NCBI RefSeq assembly: GCF_029962835.1
Contig: NC_080574.1
Span: forward strand, 25,704,001-25,768,000
DNA: 64,000 bases
Direction of reading: 5' to 3'
Origin: Magnolia sinica
Lineage: Eukaryota; Streptophyta; Magnoliopsida; Magnoliales; Magnoliaceae
The position numbers were made by a program, and so were the translations under genes. The notes below the pieces were generated by a model. It did no database searches. It saw only the letters and a list, made by a program, of their open reading frames with translations, and was not told the origin of the DNA. The stretch's first letter is position 1; every line of letters starts with the position of its first letter. This document shows positions 23,850 through 35,499 of the stretch, piece after piece.

Positions 23850-26800
23850 CTAGTCGATCTACAGTAGGACTATGACGGATCAATGACTTATTGACCATCA
23901 TTGGATTGTATCACGTAGGTATAGGACTAATCCCATTTGTATGTTATTAGTCGTCACCATTTGAGTAGGCCATTGAATCATGTCATTCCTCATCTTCGCA
24001 ATGCTCTCATGTTGATGCAACATATGTCGGCCTAGGCTGGTCTGAGTTATCGTAGTATTTAAATATGGATTGAAATTTTTCCCTTTTTTTTGAAGAGAAT
24101 AACTTGTGATTTCCAAACCAACCTTTCTAAAATAATTGGTGCATCTATCAAGTGACATTAGTCTTCGAATTAATTAAGATCAATCATGCCTAATACGACT
24201 TACTGCTAAGAATGTAACTCCAATGACATCAGAACGTAATTGAATATCCTATGGATGAAGGACTATTAACCAGAACCAGTTTAAACTGCCCATTACATGA
24301 GTGTATAATCAAGAATTCACTATTGTTCAAACAAAGTGGTCGTGTTTATTTCAGTCAAACCATAGTTGCCAATTTTACATAGAACCAAATAGTGTTCATG
24401 AGATTGAATTATTCCTTAAATTAGGCCAATTTGTAGGAACATTTTTTTCTCAGTGCAGTTGATCCAATAGTAACAGATCATACATGTGCAAGCCATGTTC
24501 GCATTACCACATGCGATGAGAACAATCGGCAACCAGCTATAGTTCCATAGGACATGTTCTTGAACTTTGACTAGCCAATATGAAGATGATCTGATATTCT
24601 AGCGTTAATAGTCTAATTGAATGAAATACTTTCATTGAAATGTCATACCTTATGATCTAAATCAATCATGGGCATTTAATGACATGAAAAACTTCATCTG
24701 CTATGCGTTCAATCGAATGATGCATTTCTATGGCAAATGATGTATCTGCATTTCATGTGACATAATTTAATTGGACTTCAATCATAGAATAATACATTCT
24801 CATTTCTGTTCAATATTGTGAATATAAGCAATCATTTTGACTTTTAAAACCATAAAGCCTATATTCAATGATGCAAGCTTAGATCAGCTGAGCCATTGAA
24901 GATCTAGTTCAATTGAATTGGATCCATTTATAATGAAGGATTGGCCTTCATTGCAATTGAAACATTACTCAATGGTAATAGCTTATACAAATGATATTGA
25001 TAATCAATCACTTAACTAAATAAATCATGCAACTATAAATAAAACAACTAGTTCAACAGTGATTGTTCCAATGGTCGATAAATAGTATAGACACTATTGG
25101 AATTGAGCTGTAATTAGGAGCTCGTTAATTTCATGAGATTGATTTCCAATTGATACATTCATTGAACACAGAGAGTTTGTGGCATTCACATGCAAGTAAT
25201 TGCACTATATCCTACAACGATAATGGCCTAATGTAATGTAACATAAGGGCGATACGTTGCAAATTGGCCCTCACTAAATCTGGAGAAAATTAGGACTAAT
25301 ACGGTTTGATTCAAGGCATAATTCTTTGACATTTGAATACATACACTTGAAACTGTTATGCAATTAGCTTTTCAAGATCAAAATGACAATGCCTGGATGC
25401 AATACTTCTGGTTGACAGCTGTAATGATTCTGACTGATCATTGCTGTGCTAATTGAAAGTAAATGTACTTAGATCAGCATGAATGGCGTATTCAAGACCG
25501 TTGATAGCCTAAAAAAATTCATCAAATAGATTGGTACTTACGCGATGCTCTACAAACATAGGTTTAGTTATACAGTCTTATGAATGGATTAAAATTAACG
25601 ACCTTATGCTGATATTGAAATATACAAATAGCTACAAATTTATGGATAATCCAAAGTACCTGAAATCAATGATTTAAGTGATCCAGTTGACTACATTGGC
25701 TTTGACCAGGAACAGTTTGACAAATAATTGCAAATGTTGGCAGAAGTCAAGCAATGTCAGGCTAGTTTCAAGAAGCAGTTTACAGTGCACTATCTATGCT
25801 ACATGTATGTAATACAAAGGCATAAAATGATGAGTACTACTGGTTTACTTAGATTCTTATGCTTACAGTTGAGCCTTTGGATTTGACAAGTATACAAGAA
25901 GCTTGATGCTTTAATCATATAAGAGCTTGTCGTTTAATAGTTAAGCAACAAACAGTTCAGTGCATAACAATTAAGTATCAAACAGATGCGATCCTTGAGT
26001 TGATATATCCAAAGGTTAATTGAATTTCTTGATATCCTTCATGCTCTTCTTTCGAGAGACAAAGAATAATGCACATCATTTACTCAACAAATGCCAATAA
26101 AAGAAAAATAGGTCAGATGTCTATAAGCATTGTCCCAGTAATTCTTGGTCCATTGTTAGTCCATTAGACCATGAGCATCCTGTGTTCATGCTGTTACTCA
26201 TCTCTTAAGGGATTGCTGTAAACAGTGCAAGCTTAGTTTGCATCCATGGGAGTGCTAAATGAAAATGTACTATATAGCACAGAGTATCATCTGACTGTTA
26301 AAACAAAATGGTGATAATCAAATCAAAATAGGCGTACATAAGCACAGATGCTGTACATAAATTTCAAAATTTCGAATTCAACAAAATATCTAAACCACTA
26401 TCAATAGAAAAGAAAATTCAATAATTAAGCATTGTTTGTTAGTCAATCAACTTCAGTTAGATTGAAGCAGATAATTAAATGCTTTCAAGAATTGTCCGAA
26501 TTATGTACATGTAATTTCACGTTGGATCAGGTGTTAATTCATTAGCTTCAAATTAAAGATTGATTCAGATAACACAAAATTTTGACAATTTGATGAACAG
26601 GCAACAAAGAAATGCCTAAGTAACTGTCCAAATTGCTATATAGAAAAAGTCAAATGAAAGAATTCTCAACATTAATAATTTCTTCAAGGCCAAAGAGTAA
26701 ATTTCTATAATTCTACCGTTAAAACTACTTTAATTGCACTTGATAATGATTCCATGGCTATGTATTCCAGATTCCCTTGCTATTCTCTAAGCTCAATCAT

Positions 26801-27885
26801 AACAGTTCCTAGTATCCTATGAAGGCCAGTTACAATGTAGAACAATCCTCAGATGTATATGTCGAACATGAACAACAAGTTACATTGGGTATTAAAGGGT
26901 ACAAATGTTGAATGAATCATCAATTGTCGTCCGATTCACATGGAATCACCATTACAAACAATTAAGATAAATCAGAAGATAACCTCAATGTTCGACATGA
27001 CGATTATAAATGCATTCATTATTAAAACCGATCACATCCATATGCTATAAAATTCTAGATACAGAAACCAGCCAAAGAGTTAACGTGCTCTAATTTAAGA
27101 AGTAGTATACAGTCCAGTTAGTCCCGACAATTAAGCTAATACATACGTATAACTTCAAGGCTAGAAAAATTAGATTGATAGCCATAGAATTATAACATTG
27201 TAAAACTGAACCGATAGAAAGTTCATGAAAAAGGCAGTTCAACAAAGTTCGTATTATAAAAGCTAATTATCAATGTAGAAGTGAAGACAGGAAATTCGAA
27301 GACAGCCTAAGTTAGATAGCATTAGATCAGATAGTACACTCTCACAATGCTTTAAGCCCTTTCAAATATATTTCAAAAGAGCATGCAAATGATGCGCGTC
27401 TTCATGAATAGATGCTAATACATTTTGACAGTTGAACTTCGCATGATCAGCACACTCATGTATCTTCACTGTCATAACAATGTACCGATGCATAAAAGCC
27501 CCCATGATTACATTACTAATACTGAATAGATCAACATTCAAGAACAGACAGATTCGAGTCAGTTATCAAACAAGACGTAAACAAATATAAGGGATAATCC
27601 AAATACCAAGTTTCAAATATGAATAACCATTAAGACCAATGAAGAGACCAAAGCATGAAAAGAGAATAGGTATCATACAGTGACTTACGTAAGACTTTCT
27701 ATGTAAGTTTGACGTTTAGAACTTCTGAGATAATTTACCACAAATAATAGCATCTCCACTACTATAATCAGTTTATAAGTCACTGACTTTTAGTGAACAT
27801 ATAAATAGTGCAATTTGGATTTCATAACTTAAGTCCTCATCATGTGTAATCATTATTAACGAGACTGAAATCATATTTAGGTTCG
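23850..27885. other. 4 kb of AT-rich DNA with no recognised feature
   Basis: No frame beyond 86 codons, no transposon domain, no tandem array and no foldback copies, unlike every neighbouring region. Words such as TTCAATTGAA and ATGATTGA are frequent but irregular. Could be very old repeats or true intergenic DNA. Confidence 0.4.
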
Positions 27886-27889
27886 TGTT

Positions 27890-28187
27890 TCATTCGGCCA
27901 TCCATTTGATGAGCTTGCATTGAGACTTGAGACTGCTCTGGTGTCAATGGGTTCGGAGGAATGGAAGATGCTTCCGTGATTCGATCCACAGTCTAGGCTG
28001 GATGGCTTTGAGGGTGGTGGGTCTTGTTAGTGGTTAGGCAAGTCTGGGAGGGAGTTAATTGTAACTTTTTGATGTAATTTCTGTCGGGTTTTGTTGTTTC
28101 TTTTCTTTGTATAGTTTTTTGCCTCCTCAATGCTCTTTCTGTTAATAAATTTGTTGTTAAAAGAAGAAGAAGAAGAAAAAGAAAAAA
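27890..28187 (+). mobile_element. LINE 3' end with (GAA)n/A-rich tail
   Basis: The part 27961-28071 matches the LINE fragment at 38477-38590. It is followed by a 3' UTR ending AATAAATTTGTTGTTAAAAG and then an (AAG)n-A tail at 28158-28187. 5'-truncated, non-coding. Confidence 0.7.
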
Positions 28188-28204
28188 GGGATCTTGTCCC
28201 AAGA

Positions 28205-28268
28205 AGTCATCCTTCCTCAATGTGACCTCTTAAGAATTAACTTGCTATATATTTACAAAGCTATGACT
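28205..28268 (+). mobile_element. TRIM internal-region scrap near OPR copy A
   Basis: GTCATCCTTCCTC, ATGTGACCTCT and TTTACAAAGCTATGACT match the internal part of the TRIM at 55.4-56.0 kb. It lies about 0.6 kb downstream of exon 3, roughly where the TRIM parts sit in copy B. Confidence 0.65.
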
Positions 28269-28269
28269 C

Positions 28270-28690
28270 AAAATGTTGATGAAAGGATCCACCATCAACA
28301 ATGATCATTAACGGTGATGATCAAATCTATCTCTAATGGACATGATCACTAGTGAAGATTGAACTCTCTTCATATTTAAGCACTTCCTTTTTTTTTTATG
28401 ATGATGTTTATAAGTGTGATATAATTAGGCTTGATGTGTTTAGATCTAAGCTCTCCTTATTTTTTCATTAGAAAATATAAAACTTAGTGCTTAAATGCTC
28501 CCTAAATATAAAGGTTGTGTATAACCTGAGTGGGAGTTTATTCTCCTCCACCAAATGATGCATGCAACCATATAATGGAAGGTTGCACGTTATACAATTA
28601 TAATTTTATAAAAGCATCAATTTCATCCTAAATAGAGAACTTGATTATTCTACACCGCCCATTTGCGTATGTGGATTTTCAAATCTCGTT
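28270..28690. other. No recognised feature
   Basis: AT-rich DNA between the TRIM scrap and the part of copy A intron 3 that still aligns with copy B (about 28695-28882). Confidence 0.4.
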
Positions 28691-28823
28691 AAAATATGTT
28701 GACAAACACCAAAAACAGCCCATCAAGCCAAGTCTTTTCCTACATTCATTGCCAAAAATACACACACATGCAGAGGCACACCATCTCTAGTTTCTGTAGT
28801 AACCTTTGGCTAGTTTCGAGTTA

Positions 28824-29015
<192 letters not shown>

Positions 29016-29660
29016 TCAAGATAGGGAAGAAAAATTCATAGACATCAGAAAAACAAAACTTTGGTTGCATTTGCATGCACAAGTTTGGAAGGAACTATGA
29101 AGTCCCAGTGCATCAAAATGTCAACAGTGACCTAATTCACCATTATATATTTAATGGGACCCATGTTTCGGTTATCCAAACCGTTGATCTTATGGTCAAT
29201 ACTGTTATAGGGGATTCCTAAAAAATCTGCCAATTAGATGTTCCTTATAGTTTTGATGAGTGACCTACAAATAGAAGCTTAAGAAAAAATACAGCTACGG
29301 TTCGGAAGATAGCCAATGGTTCAATGACTAGGATTTTCCAATCTAATCTGGCAGAACTTTGGCTCATCTCCCACTTGCAATGGATCCAACAAAATCAATG
29401 AACCATGTGCCCCACTTGTCCAAAATGGCAGCTTAGGATAATTTTCTAGTTCTGATGCATCATGACTCAGTAGTTGCACATGGCTTGAATTGTGAACACT
29501 AGTTTACTCATGAGGAAATGAAATAGTTGTATTCCTTTCTTTTTTCATTTTGAAGGGTGAAAATAAAAATATTTTCTAGTATTGTCTCTCGAAAATAACC
29601 CTGGTACATTCCTTTCAAGCCCTAATTGAAAGTAATGTGATTGCAGTTTGGAGCCTCCGA

Positions 29661-30585
29661 TGCCTAAGTCAAGCTCATGCTCTTAGAAGTAGGATCTCCA
29701 GAAAAGAGATCAGTCGAATGTTTAGGGTTTTTGTGAATGTACCTCTCATGGTGGGGGAATGCTTATCTATTTACAGGGAAGAAAGGCTCCCGTTTTGGAG
29801 GGAGATCTCCCCCTAATATCTTAGAGATTTAACGTGATCTACAATCTCCAATCTCCTTGAGATTACGGAATCCCAAGATCGCCGGGATCCCTTCTTATCT
29901 CTCGAAGATCTCGAGGGAGAGACCGTCGAGCCTCTGTGAGGATTCTTTAGGCCTGTAATTCGGCCTTAGGTCGGGTCCCAAAGTGGTCGCAGAGTTGGAA
30001 CTAAATGATATTGTCCTGATCGACAGATCGGCATTCACTTTTGTTCGTCAGGTAAGCCGGAAGGACAATGTTTCCTTTGTTCGGGTGTTGAGACTTCTTG
30101 ACCTTGCCAGGGGCATCGTTTAGTCTATAGCAATCTATGACCAGACTATGGCAGGTCTGTGATCGTCGTCCTGCGACTGATCTATGATCGATTTATGGCC
30201 GATCTATAACCGAGCTATGGCCGGTCTATGATCATCCTGTGGTTGATCTATAGTTGATGTATGACCGATCTATGACTGAACTATGGCCAGTCTGTAATCG
30301 ATCTGTGACCCAGCTATGATCAATCCGTAATCGACATGTGGCTAGTTTATAGGCGATCTGTAACCGTCCTTTAGCCGACCTATGAATTAGGTCGGTTTTT
30401 CAACCACTTGTGTCAGCTGAGAAGCTCTTCGAGTGTCCTTGCATTTGCATTATCCTTCTTAAAGGTCGACTTGCTTTTGGATGTTAAAGCCTTATCAGGC
30501 TCGGGTTTTCATGGGCTCAGGCTAATTCAGTAGAGTTGGTCCATTCCATAAGCTAATATTTGGATGTGTAGATTTTTCCCCAACA
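29661..30585 (-). repeat. 3' LTR of the gypsy element
   Basis: Begins TGTTGGGG (minus strand) directly after the polypurine tract and ends CA at 29661. About 925 bp. The part 30130-30400 is a degenerate array of GATCTATGACC / GATCTATGGCC words. Confidence 0.75.
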
Positions 30586-31130
30586 GTGAGCCCCCCTTGC
30601 TTTCTAAACAGAGCTCAGAAAGTAAGCTTAGCCATTGCTAAGTCAGGTTATGTGTGGACCAAGTCGAGTCGCGTTGTCATTAATGTCATGTAAGGCGGCC
30701 AGCATGACAATCGAAGCGTCGTTCGCCTATAATCATGACACGTCGATGCGTGGCTCGAGGTCATGTGGGGCGTCAAGCTGTTGCTTCGATGACAACCCAA
30801 TGAGATCGCGACGCGTGGCATCGCACTTGATATCAGGGATGAGTGGCGTGTTGAATCATGATACGTGGCGAGTTGGGGTAGCTGAAGAGGCGTTCATACG
30901 GCGTGGAGTTAATGTGCGTGTTAATCCATTGCCACGTGGCACGACTATATAAGGAGAGCCTTAACGCTTAAGGCTCTTCACCTCTGCGCTCCATCTTCTT
31001 CCCCCTTTCTATTTTCCCTGTTTTTCTTACATGCATTGTGGCGACCATTTCCGCCACACTCCAGTTAGAGATCCACCAATCCCAACTTCGATGAGCTCCT
31101 TTTGTCTTTTCCCTTCTATTTTTCTATTCA

Positions 31131-32023
31131 ATGTCTGGTTTTAGGAGCTCGCGGGAGGAGATTTCTGGTGGCGAAAGTGCGGCGAGCAGTCGCCTTAAGG
31201 TAATGTCAAACCCACCTTCGCCATTGGTAGTAATGGCGGATGCCGCTTTCCAGTATTCGTCGTCAAGAAGGGTAGAGGAGAGGTCTCCAGTACAGAGACC
31301 GATGCCCGCTGCTAGGGCATTGGACCTATCTTCTAAGCATGAGAGGGCACTTAGGTCGCAAGGGCTGAATGTGTCTTCGGCGACCGACCAAGTCGCTGAG
31401 GCACGTGATCCGCCTGACGATGGTCTGAGGGGATCGGTGCCTTCGTCCTTAATGGAGGATGAGGTAGCCTGGATAAGGCTCGGGTACCACATTCTCAAGT
31501 CTGTGATTTTCGAGCTTCCTTTAGCGGACGAACTTCCGGACCGACCTCCCAAAGGGGCAATGACAATTTTTCAGGTCGCCCTCCAATGCGACTTGCGATT
31601 CCCGCTTCAGGGAATCGTCTGGCGTCTCCTGACCTGTTCGGCTTGGCCTCGAGGCAGTTAACCCCGAACGGGTGGAGGGACTTGTTCGGCTATGCAATCT
31701 TATGGGCTGAGCTAAAGCAGCCGGAGCTATCAGTAGATGAGTTCCTTCACTTGTATCAGGTGAAGCCGAACACCCTTCAGCCTGTCTGGTACTACCTCTC
31801 TGCGTGGCGAGACACTGGTGGGGCCCTGATAATTGACTCTCCTTCCTCCAATAAGCATTGGAGCGATAAGTGGTTCTGGATCTATGGACGCTGGGAGACG
31901 GCCGACTCAGAACCGACGCAGTCCCTCATCCCTCGAGCTTAGGAGGAGGTCGTCCGTCAATTCGTGTCCTCCCAGGCGTTCATGGACGAGAGATATACCC
32001 TCTTCAGCAAGCTGCTGCCCTAG
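31131..32023 (+). pseudogene. Antisense extra ORF of the gypsy element (Transposase_28-like, broken)
   Basis: Opposite in strand to pol, lying between integrase and 3' LTR. Features of the plant 'putative gypsy type transposon' family (PF04195, from memory) are LFGLASRQLTPNGWRDLFGY, VWYYLSAWRDTGG and DSPSSNKHWSDKWFWIYGRW. A frameshift near 31610-31630 separates the N-terminal part (31131-31661) from the C-terminal part (31586-31942). A TAG at 31940 interrupts a tail that runs on to 32023. The role of this family is unknown; it may be an antisense or accessory protein. Confidence 0.75.
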
Positions 32024-32785
32024 TCTTGAAGTTAATTTTGCATAGCTTTTCGGCTTCAGGCATTTCAAGCACACCAGGAGCTTGAGCTTCAAGTACTTCA
32101 GGCATATCCAGCGTTGTCTTCCTTTTTAAGCTCTTCTGGCACACCCAGCGTCGTCTCTCTTTAAGATTTTGTTCGTTATCCGATGTACAAAACTTGACAT
32201 TGTAGTTGATGTAAAGCCAATGTAATCAGACCATCTTTGGTTCTTTCAATGAAAAACATTCCATTTTTGTCGATCTTTGTGTGTTTGAACTGACCCATTA
32301 GAGTCGTTTTTCTAACTTTGTCGTTGTTGGTCGGACTGATATCGGGCCATTGCTTAGGCATCAATCTAGCGCTAGCTAAGATCGTTATAGCTGAATGAAT
32401 CTTAGTCAGATTTTCGACAGATCTTGGCTGGATGTAGATTGGGTAGAGAACAAGTGATTTTATTGATATTACTCTGGACTAATACAGAAAAACGAGTATC
32501 ATTTTGGTTTGCCTATGGGTAATAGATCTTCAGATGCTCGGCGTTTCAAGGGTGTGGGAGCAACTGGCCACCGAGGTCTTCTAGTCGATACGATCCGGGT
32601 CAGCTTGTATGCGATACCACATAGGGCCCTTCCCAAGTCGGACCCAGGGCCCCTGTTTCCTCTTATGTGGTGTTCTAGAACACCTTTCGGAGAACCAGAT
32701 CTCCAACTCAAAACCTTCTGATCTTAACTCGTGCGTTGTAGAACCGCGATACCTGCTGCTGGTGAATAACGGTCCGAAGTCGAGC

Positions 32786-33694
32786 TTACTCCCTTCGTTC
32801 TTCTAAGAGGTCAAGACTGAGGGACATAAGTTCGTCATTGGTCGGTTTGTGGAACGAGCTTGTCCGAGCCATAGGCAATTCGATATCTACTGGGGTAACT
32901 GCCTCTGCTCCGTATGCTAGAGAGAACGGGGTTTCTTCGGTGGCAGTCCCAGTAGTAGTTTGGTAAGCCCATAGAACCTTGCAAAGTTCTTCTGCCCACG
33001 CTCCTTTAGCCTTATCGAGCTTGGTCCGAAGATGGTGTTTGATGACCTTGTTGACTGCCTCTACCTGCCCATTCGCTTGAAGATGTCGTGGCAATGAGTA
33101 GACGTTACGAATTGCGAGGTTCTCACACATCTCTTGATATTGCTTATTGTTGAATTATTTTCCATTGTTAGAGACAATAGTCTGAGGAATTCCGAACCTA
33201 CATATTATATTTTTCCAAACGAAATTTGTGATCTTTTGCTTAGTTATCTTTGCTAATGGTTCGGCTTCTGCCCACTTGGTGAAGCAGTCGACTGCCACTA
33301 CGGTGAACTTTGTCGGGCCTTTGCCTATAGGGAGTGGCCCAATAATATCGATTCCCCATTGAGCAAACGGCTAAGGCTCGGCCACTGGCGTGAGCTCTTC
33401 TGGTGGTTGTCGAGGAATGTTTGCAAATCTTTGACATTTATCACATCTTTAGACGAGCTTTCGCGCATCGTGCTGGATGGTCGGCTAGTAATATCCCTGT
33501 CGGATAACTTTGTGTGTCAGTGAGCGTCCTCCTGAGTGATTTTTACAAATTCCTTCATGGATTTCTTTTAAGACATACTCTACTTCTTGTGGTTGGACAC
33601 ATCTTAAGTAGGGGAGGTAAAAGCCTTTTTTGTAGAGCACGCCGTTAAACATGACATATCGGGTGGCCTTGACTTTCATTCGTCGCACTTTCAC
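32786..33694 (-). pseudogene. Gypsy integrase, inactivated
   Basis: The zinc-binding region (VLKEIHEGICKNHSGGRSLT) lies at 33485-33600 and the core at 33437-33130. At about 33165 the usual SDNG reads SNNG (catalytic Asp to Asn), and a stop follows three codons later. The last acidic residue survives in ANGQVEAVNK. Inactive. Confidence 0.85.
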
Positions 33695-34040
33695 TGAATC
33701 CTCAGGGAGTTCACCGCTCTCAAGGTATTAGACAATCGGATCTATCTACATTGGTTCCAAACTAGCTGGAAGGATGAACGTAGGGTCGACTTTGTCGATG
33801 CTCAGTCTAACCAAGAACTCGATCGGGATGGATCTAGGGATTTCATCCTCATTTGCTGTAGCGAGCTTCGCCAACATGTCAGCTTTGGTATTCTCCGCCT
33901 GCGGAATCAAAGCGGTGCTACACTTTTGGAAATTTCCTATCAATTTCCTGGCCTTTTGGAGATAGGCCTTCCTTTGTAGCTTAGTTTTCTTCGGCTATTT
34001 AATTGAAGACTAACCGTGAATTGCTGAAAAATTCAAGGTG

Positions 34041-34256
34041 TTAGGCTCCCATGGCGGCCGCCAACCTAAGTCCGGTGAGTAAAGCTTCATATTCTGCTGC
34101 ATTGTTGGAAGCTTGGAATCCAAATCTCAAGGCAAATTGAATACAAACTTGATCTAGAGTTTTTAATACTATCTCGATCCCACTGGGATGAGTCATCAAC
34201 GCAAAGCGTCCAGAGTAGTGGGTTGAGGAGTGTGTGGACATTGGGTGGCTTTGCAA
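34041..34256 (-). pseudogene. Second (archaeal-type) RNase H of the gypsy element
   Basis: ASNNAAEYEALLTGLRLAAA is the signature of the extra RNase H found between the normal RNase H and integrase in Tat elements. Confidence 0.78.
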
Positions 34257-34458
34257 CTTACTGGTAAGGGAGAAGCCCTGATTCGGATAAGTCAGCCAAG
34301 GGTTGGTCTTCGGTCGGCGCTTATTCTGGCGATTGTGTTAGTTCGATAATAAAGTCCGCTATTGCTTGGCCTTTTATTGCGATTCGTAGCCGATACTTAA
34401 TGTCAAACTCACTTAGCTCGATTGCCCACTTAGTCAATCGGCCCGAGGCTTCAGGTTT

Positions 34459-35475
34459 CTACAGGACTTGGCGAAGTGGGTGATCGGTCAAGACGACGAT
34501 TGAGTGAGCTTGGAAATATGGCCATAGACGTCGGGAAGATGTGACTAAGGCTATAGCCAATTTTTCCAAGGTCAGATATCTTGTCTCTGTTGAAATTAAT
34601 GTTTTACTGACGTAGTACACCGGCAGTTGTCTTCTCTCATATTCCCTTATTAATGTCGAGTTGACTACTGCATCGGACACGACTAAATACAGCAGCAGTG
34701 TTTCGCCTAGCTCGAGTTTAAAGAGTAACTGCGGCGATCCTAGGTATTCCTTGAGCTGTTGGAAAGCGATCTCACATTCTTCAGTCCATTCGATAATCTG
34801 CCTTCCCTTCAACTGTTGAAAGAAAGGGAGGCATTTATCAGTAGTTTTAGACACGAAGCGGTTGAGGGCAGCTACCCTTCCGGTTAGTCTCTGTATGTCT
34901 TTGATCATTTTTGGAGATTGCATGTCGAGAAGGGCCTTTATCTCTTCGGAATTGGCCTCGATCCCTCGCTGGCTGACCAAAAACCCGAGGAACTTTCCCG
35001 AGTCTACACCGAAAACGCATTTGTTCGGGTTTAGTTTCATCTAGTATTTTTGGAGAATGAGGAACATCTCCCCTAGGTCAACCACGTGGTCTGTGACTCT
35101 TATGCTCTTAACGAGCATATCGTCGATATAAACCTCCATGGTCTGGGCTATCTGGCGGGCGAACATTTTGTTGACCAACCTCTGGTAGCTCGCTCCTGCA
35201 TTCTTTAAATCGAAAGACATCACGCGGTAACAATAAAGACCTTTGTCAGTGGCAAAGGTGGTCTTAAATTTATCTACTGGGTGCATTACAATCTGATTGT
35301 ATCTTGAATATGCATACATAAAACTAAGCAGTTCGTGTCCTGCGGTACTGTTGACTAACTGATCGATCCTGGGAAGAGGAAAGTTGTCTTTGGGGCAGAC
35401 TTTGTTTACGTCGGTGTAGTCTACACAGACACACCACTTCCCATTAGCTTTCTTAACCAGTACGACGTTGGCCAC
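34459..35475 (-). pseudogene. Gypsy reverse transcriptase and RNase H
   Basis: RT blocks NKVCPKDNFPLPRIDQLV and YIDDMLVKS (catalytic Asp pair present) lie at 35475-35041. After a stop at 35041-35043, the thumb/connection (MKLNPNKCVFGVDSGKFLGF) and RNase H (PVYYVSKTLISTETRYLTLE) run to 34459. The first RNase H motif reads LYLVVSDAVVN. Confidence 0.92.
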
Positions 35476-35499
35476 CTATTCCGGGTAGTAGATTTCTTC

